From Streptomyces leeuwenhoekii (GTDB taxonomy: Bacteria > Actinomycetota > Actinomycetes > Streptomycetales > Streptomycetaceae), in assembly GCF_001013905.1 (NCBI RefSeq), contig NZ_LN831790.1:7454001-7518000 (forward strand): a stretch of 64,000 nucleotides of DNA, written 5' to 3'. Position 1 is the first letter of the stretch. Each line of letters starts with the position of its first letter. The notes beneath the pieces were generated by a model. The model had not been told where the DNA came from. It ran no database searches and saw only the letters and a program-made list of their open reading frames with translations. Shown one piece after another: positions 58,517-64,000 of this stretch. The position numbers and the translations under genes are program-made.

Positions 58517-60088
58517 GTGAAGGTGCACCTCTACTACGCCCCCTACCCCGGCCAGCGGTTCGCCGGGGAGGAGGAGACCATCAGCCCGGTGCGGGTCTTC
58601 AATCCCAAGAGCGCCCTGGCCACACTGGCCGCCGGCACGCGTGCCCACCTCGCCGAGTGGGGCGTCGAAGCAGAGATCAGGATCATCGACACCCAGGTGG
58701 ACGACGACGAGCCGGTGCACTACAAGTCGTTCGCCTACGGCCCGCGCACCATCGAGTGCCTTCGCTTCGGCGGCGCCTTCGAGCGCTACGACGCGTCACT
58801 GCGCGAAGCCGACATCATCGGCATCTCCAACAACTTCACCAACTCCGCCGGTGCCGTCACCGACTTCGCCAAGCACGCCAAGGCGGTCAACCCGCGTGCC
58901 CTGGTCGTCGCCGGCGGCATGGACGCCACCGCCCGCTCCGAGTGGTACCTGGACAACGGCTTCGACGTGGTCGTCCAACTGGAGGGGGAGTTCCTCTTCG
59001 CCAAGGTGATCGAGGCGGTGGCCAACGGCACACCCCTGAAGGAAGCGGTCTTCTGCCGCGAGCACCGCAGCGGCCAGATCGTCTTCGGCAGCCCCGCCAT
59101 CAACCTCAACGAGCTGCCCCCGATGGCCCTGGACCTGGTCGAAGGATACGAGCGGTACAACGACACCGGCGAAGGCACCCCGCCACCGACCGTGGCGGCC
59201 CCCTTCACCTGCTTCGAGTCCTCCCGCGGCTGCCACCGTACCTGCTCCTTCTGCGCGACTCCGATGCGCGGCAAGTACCGCTACATGTCGCCGGAGGCGG
59301 TCGAGCGCCACTTCGCCTACTTCCGCAGCATGGGAATCCGCAACATCCTCTTCCAGGAGGACAACATCCTCTCCCGCCTGCAACGCAGCGGGCGCGGCAC
59401 CATGTACTACGAGAGCGGCCGCGACGAGGTCATACGGATCTTCCAGTTGGCCCGCGAGTACGGCTTCTCCTGGGAGTTCGCCAACGGCCTGGAGTTCGGC
59501 AAGTTCCTCGACATGGGCAAGCCGGACCTGGAGCTGATGGAGTACATGTTCTGGAGCGACCGGTCGGGCGGCACCTGGCGGGGCTGCTACCGCGTGCAGA
59601 TCCCGCTGGAGTTCCTGGGCGAGGACCCCACCAGCAAGTTCAACAAGCTGCGCGGCTTCGAGGAAGAGCTGGAGATCCTGGAGGCCATGCTGAACTACGG
59701 GGTCGACTACCAGACGTTCAACGTGCTGATCGGGCACGACGGCGACGACCGGGCCGCCATCGACACCTACCTGCGGCGCAGTCTGCAGCTGAAGGAGGCT
59801 CTGCTGAACCGGGCCCCCCAGGTCGTGCCGTACTTCAACATCTTCAACCGGACCCTGCTGCCGGGCACGGCCGACTTCAGGAAGAAGCACGAGCGCCTGG
59901 AGTTCGACATCGACCGCGATCCGGAGGTCATCAGCGTCTACCTCTCGCCGATGAACACGGAGCACCTGTCCTACTACGAGCTCCTGGACGAGCGGCTGCG
60001 CCTGATGCGGGAGCTGAACGGCGACCTCATCGACCAGTACGACGGCATCCACCGAGCCCCCCTGACGGAAGCCGACAGCACGTCGTGA
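58517..60088 (+). CDS. cobalamin-binding-domain radical SAM enzyme, second paralog
   Basis: A 523-residue paralog of the gene before it. The start VKVHLYYAPYPGQRF aligns with VNLYYAPFPSQIF, the B12 domain with EADIIGISNNFTNSAGAVTDF and ALVVAGGMDATARSEWY, and the cluster motif CHRTCSFC again at Cys239, Cys243 and Cys246. That exact register supports GTG 58517; the GTG at 58508 overlapping the upstream stop would add three residues. Divergence is scattered over the whole length, so the duplication is old and both copies are probably used. It may act on a second position or second step. Confidence 0.9.
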   Translation: MKVHLYYAPYPGQRFAGEEETISPVRVFNPKSALATLAAGTRAHLAEWGVEAEIRIIDTQVDDDEPVHYKSFAYGPRTIECLRFGGAFERYDASLREADIIGISNNFTNSAGAVTDFAKHAKAVNPRALVVAGGMDATARSEWYLDNGFDVVVQLEGEFLFAKVIEAVANGTPLKEAVFCREHRSGQIVFGSPAINLNELPPMALDLVEGYERYNDTGEGTPPPTVAAPFTCFESSRGCHRTCSFCATPMRGKYRYMSPEAVERHFAYFRSMGIRNILFQEDNILSRLQRSGRGTMYYESGRDEVIRIFQLAREYGFSWEFANGLEFGKFLDMGKPDLELMEYMFWSDRSGGTWRGCYRVQIPLEFLGEDPTSKFNKLRGFEEELEILEAMLNYGVDYQTFNVLIGHDGDDRAAIDTYLRRSLQLKEALLNRAPQVVPYFNIFNRTLLPGTADFRKKHERLEFDIDRDPEVISVYLSPMNTEHLSYYELLDERLRLMRELNGDLIDQYDGIHRAPLTEADSTS

Positions 60089-61422
60089 AACGAGTCACCG
60101 CCCACCGCCTGCGGCGGTACGGCTTCGGCGCCCTGTGGCTGGGGCAGAGCCTGTCGCTGGTGGGCACCCAGATCGGCACCCTGGCCCTGTCCCTCGTCGC
60201 CGTGATCCACCTGGACGCCGGATCCGACCAGCTCGGCGTGATCAGGGCCCTGCAGTACCTGCCCTTCCTGCTGTTCGCCCTGCCGCTGGGGCCGCTGGTC
60301 GACCGCAAGGACCGCCGGCGGCTGATGCTGGTGGCGGACGTGGCACGCGCGGTCCTGGTGGCCGCCGTGCCGCTGCTCCACGTACTGGGGCTGCTCAGCC
60401 TGTGGTGGCTGTACGCGGTCCCGTTCGTGCTGGGCGTCTTCCAGGCGCTGTTCGATTCGGCCTACCTGGCCTACGTACCCCAGTTGGTGGGCCGGGAGCG
60501 GCTCACCCGGGCCAACCGCAACCTCCAGGCCAGCCAGTCCGCGGCCGACCTCGGCGGCCCCGGCCTGGGCGGGCTGGTGTGCGGGGCGATCGGGGCTCCT
60601 CTCGCGCTGCTGCTCGATGCCGTCTCCTTCGCCGTCTCCGCGGTGACACTCGCGCTGATCAAGCCGTTCCGCCGCACCGAGCGCCCGGCGTCCGAAGCCC
60701 CGATGCCCGACACCCCGGCACCGGCCGCCTCCGCGCCGGTCCGCCAGGCGGTGGCGACGTGGTGGCGCGAGGTCCGCGAAGGCATCGTCTTCGTCTTCCG
60801 GCAGGCCGAGCTGCGTGCGCTGGCCGTGGAGACCGCGGTCTTCAACGCCTGCGAGCAGGGCATCCTGGTGCTGTACACGGTGTACGCCGTACAGGAACTG
60901 CGGTTCTCGCCGCTGCTGCTCGGCCTGACCCTGGCGGCGGGCGGAGTCGGCGCGCTGCTCGGCACGTTCCTGTCCGAGCGGGCCAGCCGGCGCCTGGGCC
61001 TGGGACGCACCATCGTGCTGGGCTCGGTGGTGGGCAGCGCCGCCTTCCTGCTGATCCCGGCGGCCGCGGGCGGGCGGACGGCGGTCTTCGCCGTCGTCTG
61101 CCTGGGGTTCGGCCTCGCGGGGGTGGCCACCGGCATCTCCAACGTGCTGCAGGTGTCACTGCGCCAGATGCTCACCCCGGACTCCCTCACCGGCCGGATG
61201 ACCGCCTCCCTGCGCTTCGTGGCGTACGGCATGGTGCCGATCGGTTCCGTGCTGGGGGGTGTGCTCGGCTCCGCGCTCGGCCTGCGGCCCGGGCTGTGGC
61301 TGCTGTCCGCGGCGCTGCTGTTCGGACCGCTGGCCATCATCTGCTCCCCGCTGCCGGGGCGCCGCACCCTTCCCGACCGTCCGCCAACTGACGGTCATAC
61401 AAAAGCACTTGAGCGTTCCTGA
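60085..61422 (+). CDS. MFS exporter (EntS-like)
   Basis: A 445-residue major facilitator protein with twelve hydrophobic segments and a long central loop (PFRRTERPASEAPMP, PAPAASAP). LGPLVDRKDRRRLMLVADV is the MFS loop 2-3 signature; the closest family is the EntS/TetV-like drug and siderophore exporters. It is coupled to the second radical SAM gene by overlapping GTG and TGA, so it belongs to the cluster and probably exports the product or gives self-resistance. Confidence 0.9.
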   Translation: MKRVTAHRLRRYGFGALWLGQSLSLVGTQIGTLALSLVAVIHLDAGSDQLGVIRALQYLPFLLFALPLGPLVDRKDRRRLMLVADVARAVLVAAVPLLHVLGLLSLWWLYAVPFVLGVFQALFDSAYLAYVPQLVGRERLTRANRNLQASQSAADLGGPGLGGLVCGAIGAPLALLLDAVSFAVSAVTLALIKPFRRTERPASEAPMPDTPAPAASAPVRQAVATWWREVREGIVFVFRQAELRALAVETAVFNACEQGILVLYTVYAVQELRFSPLLLGLTLAAGGVGALLGTFLSERASRRLGLGRTIVLGSVVGSAAFLLIPAAAGGRTAVFAVVCLGFGLAGVATGISNVLQVSLRQMLTPDSLTGRMTASLRFVAYGMVPIGSVLGGVLGSALGLRPGLWLLSAALLFGPLAIICSPLPGRRTLPDRPPTDGHTKALERS

Positions 61423-61478
61423 TCCGCCGTGCCATTAGACTCACCCCTCGACCACAGCTTGGGGAAGGGCGACGCACC

Positions 61479-62789
61479 GTGGACAGGTTCACGTACAAGA
61501 ACGGCTCGCTGCACTGCGAGGAGGTGAACCTGGAGGACCTGGCCGTCGAGTACGGCACACCGACGTACGTGTACTCCCGCGATACGTTGACCACCCACCT
61601 CGCCGACCTGACCGCGGCCTTCGCCGACCTCGACCCGCTCGTCTGCTACGCCGTCAAGACGTGCAGCAACCTGCACCTGCTGCACGAGCTCGGGGCCGGC
61701 GGGGCCGGCGCCGACGTGGTCAGCGGCGGCGAGCTGCACCGGGCGCTGACCGCGGGCATCCCGGCGGAGCGCATCGTCTTCGCCGGGGTCGGCAAGTCGC
61801 GGGAGGAACTCGAAGAGGCGGTCGCCCACAACATCGGCTGTGTCAACGTCGAGTCCGAATCCGAGCTGGAACTGCTGGCCGACGTCGTACGGCAGGCGGG
61901 CCGCACCCAGCGCGTCGCCATCCGTGTCAACCCCGACGTGCAGGGCCACGGCACCCCGGAGAAGACCACCACGGGCACCCGCGGCAGCAAGTTCGGCGTG
62001 GACCTGGAGCGGGTCGCGGACGTCTTCACGCGCGCCGCACAGCTACCGCAGCTACGACTGGCAGGACTCCACGTCCACCTCGGCTCGCCCATCTACTCTC
62101 CCGAGCCGTACGTCCGGGCGCTGACCCGTGTCCTGGAGCTGGAGGGGCAGTTGCGCGCCGCCGGTCACCACATCGAACTGATCAACATGGGCGGCGGGTT
62201 CGCGGCCGACTACGAGACGGGGCTGGCGCCCGGGTGGAAGGACTACGCGGCGGCCATCGTCCCGGTGCTGCGGCCCTTCGTCGCGGCCGGCGGCCGCGTC
62301 ATCATGGAGCCGGGCCGCTCCATCGCCGCCAACGCCGGGGTGCTGCTCACCCGCGTGCGCTATCTCAAGAGCGCCGGCCCGCGCACGGTGGCCATCGTCG
62401 ACGCGGGCATGACCAACCTGATCCGCGCGGCGCTGTACGACGCCTTCCACTTCATGTGGCCGGTGCGCCCGGCCGGCGGTCTCGTCCCCCCGAACCGCAC
62501 CGAGGACCTGCGCCTGGAACACTCCCAGGAGTACGACGTGGCGGGCCCCATCTGCGAGTCCAGCGACTACCTGGCCCGCGCCCGCTCGCTCCCTCGTCTG
62601 GGTGAGGGCGACCTGCTGGCCGTCTTCGGGGCCGGCGCCTACGGCATGGCCATGGCCAGCCAGTACAACTCCTCGCTGCGCCCGGCCGAGGTGCTGGTGG
62701 AAGGCGACGGCAGCCGGCTGATCCGCCGGCGGGACACCTACCACGACCTGGTCGCGGCGGAACTGGACCTTCCCGGCGGGAAGTTCTAG
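61479..62789 (+). CDS. diaminopimelate-decarboxylase-like PLP enzyme
   Basis: A 436-residue fold-type III PLP decarboxylase. PLP-binding Lys60 is in LVCYAVKTCSN; MGGGFAADYE binds the phosphate; HVHLGSPIY and EPGRSIAANAG are LysA blocks; CESSDYLA holds the dimer-interface Cys359. Housekeeping LysA acts on meso-diaminopimelate. Here it sits last in a biosynthetic operon, so it may supply lysine or decarboxylate a product-specific intermediate at a D-configured carbon. It follows the MFS gene by 56 bp with a TAGACT (61436-61441) that could be its own -10. GTG 61479 with GGGGAAGGG upstream. Confidence 0.92.
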   Translation: MDRFTYKNGSLHCEEVNLEDLAVEYGTPTYVYSRDTLTTHLADLTAAFADLDPLVCYAVKTCSNLHLLHELGAGGAGADVVSGGELHRALTAGIPAERIVFAGVGKSREELEEAVAHNIGCVNVESESELELLADVVRQAGRTQRVAIRVNPDVQGHGTPEKTTTGTRGSKFGVDLERVADVFTRAAQLPQLRLAGLHVHLGSPIYSPEPYVRALTRVLELEGQLRAAGHHIELINMGGGFAADYETGLAPGWKDYAAAIVPVLRPFVAAGGRVIMEPGRSIAANAGVLLTRVRYLKSAGPRTVAIVDAGMTNLIRAALYDAFHFMWPVRPAGGLVPPNRTEDLRLEHSQEYDVAGPICESSDYLARARSLPRLGEGDLLAVFGAGAYGMAMASQYNSSLRPAEVLVEGDGSRLIRRRDTYHDLVAAELDLPGGKF

Positions 62790-62810
62790 TACGCCGGTCG
62801 CGATGGCGGT

Positions 62811-62845
62811 GACGAGGTCACAGCGTTGGAGGCCGTGACCTCGTC
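62811..62845 (+). terminator. terminator of the biosynthetic operon
   Basis: GACGAGGTCAC (62811-62821) pairs perfectly with GTGACCTCGTC (62835-62845) over a 13-nt loop, 21 bp after the decarboxylase stop codon. Confidence 0.75.
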
Positions 62846-62913
62846 GTTCGCAGTGGCTCCAGCGGGCTCGGCGCCGTCGTCGCCGGCCCGCCAACGACGG
62901 AGACGATCCACCC

Positions 62914-62960
62914 GTCCGGCGGTTCCCGTCCGCACGCGGGGCGGACGGGAACCGCCGGAC
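62914..62960 (-). terminator. 20-bp-stem terminator of the ABC importer genes
   Basis: The 20 bases 62914-62933 are the exact inverse of 62941-62960 with a 7-nt loop. It lies 28 bp after the stop of the minus-strand ATPase gene and isolates the importer from the biosynthetic operon. Confidence 0.8.
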
Positions 62961-62988
62961 AGGCCCTGCGCCGGATGCGCGGCGGCCG

Positions 62989-63792
62989 TCAGGAGATGAC
63001 CGGGCCGGCAGGGGACGGCTCGCCGGGGAGGAAGGTCACCTGGGGCGCGCCCGTGCGTGGATGGATGGCGACCTCGCACTCCACGCCGTAGACCTCCGCC
63101 AGGAGCCGGGGCGTGAGGATGTCGGCGGGCGGCCCCGCGGCGGTGACCTTGCCGTCGCACAGCACGTAGAGGCGGTCGCAGTAGTACGCGGCCAGGTTGA
63201 GGTCGTGCAGGGCCACCAGGACCGTCGCGGGCAGGTGCCGCACGGTGGCCAGGACTTCGAGCTGATGGCGTATGTCGAGGTGGTTGGTCGGCTCGTCCAG
63301 GACCAGGAGGGACGGCTGCTGGGCGAGGGCGCGGGCGATGAGCACGCGTCGGCGTTCGCCGCCGGAGAGCCGGTCGAAGGGACGGTGGGCCAGGGCGGTG
63401 GCGTCCACCGCGGCGAGCGCCGACCGGATCAGGTCGGCGTCCTCCGATGTGTCCCCGTCGAGCAGCCGTTTGTGCGGGGTGCGGCCCATCGCGACCACCT
63501 CGCGCACCGAGAGGTCGGACTCGACGCTCGACTCCTGTACCACCGCCGCCACCGTCCGGGCGAGCTGCCGCACGGGCAGCGACCAGGCGTCGGTGCCGTC
63601 GACACCTATCTGCCCGGCCGCGGGGCGCAGGACGCGGTAGACGGCGCGCAGCAGGCTGGACTTGCCGCTGCCGTTCGGTCCGACCAGGCCGACGACCTCG
63701 CCGGGCCGGGCGGTCAGGGAGACGTCCTCGACCAGGCGGTGCGCGCCGGCGGTGAGGGTGACGCCGTCGATGACGAGTTCCGCGCCGGTCAT
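62989..63792 (-). CDS. iron-siderophore/cobalamin-type ABC importer ATPase
   Basis: A 267-residue ATPase of the FecE/BtuD group: Walker [20 protein letters not shown]-loop [13 protein letters not shown], signature [17 protein letters not shown], Walker [14 protein letters not shown] and the switch His in [16 protein letters not shown]. The C-terminal part ([22 protein letters not shown]) is normal for the group. ATG 63792 overlaps the permease stop (ATGA). Substrates for this family are ferric siderophores, heme or vitamin B12; the next-door cobalamin-dependent enzymes make B12 or a cobamide a tempting but unproven option. Confidence 0.93.
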   Translation of the reverse strand: MTGAELVIDGVTLTAGAHRLVEDVSLTARPGEVVGLVGPNGSGKSSLLRAVYRVLRPAAGQIGVDGTDAWSLPVRQLARTVAAVVQESSVESDLSVREVVAMGRTPHKRLLDGDTSEDADLIRSALAAVDATALAHRPFDRLSGGERRRVLIARALAQQPSLLVLDEPTNHLDIRHQLEVLATVRHLPATVLVALHDLNLAAYYCDRLYVLCDGKVTAAGPPADILTPRLLAEVYGVECEVAIHPRTGAPQVTFLPGEPSPAGPVIS

Positions 63793-64000
63793 GCCCCTCC
63801 TCGCTCGCCGCTCCGCCGGGCGTCCCGGCGCATCAGCCACAGGAAGAACGGGCCGCCGCACAGTGCCGTGAGCACGCCGACGGGTATCTCCAGCGGCGCG
63901 GCGACGACACGTGCGGCGATGTCGGCCCAGACGAGGAAGACGGCGCCGCCGAGCGCGGCCGTCGGCAGGACGCGGCGGTGGTCGCCGCCGACGACGAGGC
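63789..64000 (-). CDS. FecCD-type ABC importer permease (C-terminal part)
   Basis: The window ends inside this gene. The 69 visible C-terminal residues include [32 protein letters not shown], then [22 protein letters not shown] and a basic tail. GDHRRLLP and [20 protein letters not shown] are hallmarks of FecCD/BtuC permeases. It is upstream of and coupled to the ATPase. Start and substrate-binding protein lie beyond the window. Confidence 0.9.
   Translation of the reverse strand, partial: LVVGGDHRRVLPTAALGGAVFLVWADIAARVVAAPLEIPVGVLTALCGGPFFLWLMRRDARRSGERGGA

Noticed and set aside
62989..64000. ABC importer as part of the biosynthetic cluster
   Set aside because: It is on the other strand behind two strong terminators and is cut by the window edge; membership cannot be supported.

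Overview
The window is very GC-rich DNA with third-position G/C codon use, many GTG starts, tightly overlapping ATGA/GTGA junctions, Tat- and Sec-exported glycosidases, and several MarR/TetR/PadR/GntR regulators. This is what a Streptomyces (or close actinomycete) chromosome looks like, probably a variable part of it because it carries several decayed genes, one degenerate insertion sequence and a specialised-metabolite gene cluster. No rRNA, tRNA or CRISPR array was seen.

Layout. 1-4.1 kb: galactan use, with a sugar-binding lipoprotein (cut by the window edge) divergent from a GH42 beta-galactosidase and a secreted GH53 endo-galactanase; a LacI-type palindrome sits between. 4.2-4.9 kb: two decayed genes (ArsR regulator, SMP-30-like). 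5.1-6.3 kb: fluoride-exporter pair crcB-DUF190-crcB. 6.4-12.3 kb: fatty-acid desaturase, then a FadR-type regulator with asparaginase, aspartase and glutaminase, a set that turns Asn/Asp/Gln into ammonia plus fumarate or glutamate. 12.3-24.7 kb: D,D-carboxypeptidase, a short Rho paralog with a C/U-rich leader, methyltransferases, serine hydrolase, CE7 esterase, Rv1733c-like protein, a molybdopterin oxidoreductase with its reductase, a MarR-controlled membrane protein, a PrmC-like methyltransferase, an arginase-family enzyme.

25-34.3 kb: a ricin-lectin secreted protein split by one in-frame TGA, two MarR-like regulators, cupin/LysR pair, and a 2.2-kb segment bounded by 29-bp inverted repeats that holds a broken IS5-type transposase plus a TetR/DUF1772 pair; then a PAS-GAF-PP2C phosphatase. 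34.5-49.3 kb: FadH-type dienoyl-CoA reductase with PadR, secreted proteins, GH75 chitosanase, GH127 arabinofuranosidase, GH10 xylanase XlnA, an MFS pseudogene, a HAD fragment, MarR, and a P450-ferredoxin pair.

49.7-62.8 kb is the main point of interest: an apparent biosynthetic gene cluster with ATP-grasp ligase, aldo/keto reductase, a stand-alone A-PCP-reductase NRPS-like enzyme, amino-acid permease, two tandem cobalamin-type radical SAM paralogs, an MFS exporter and a diaminopimelate-decarboxylase-like PLP enzyme. The parts suggest a small modified amino acid or dipeptide, released as an aldehyde or alcohol and altered at an unactivated carbon. I do not recognise it as a known pathway. The window ends in an ABC importer of the Fe-siderophore type, separated from the cluster by a 20-bp-stem terminator.
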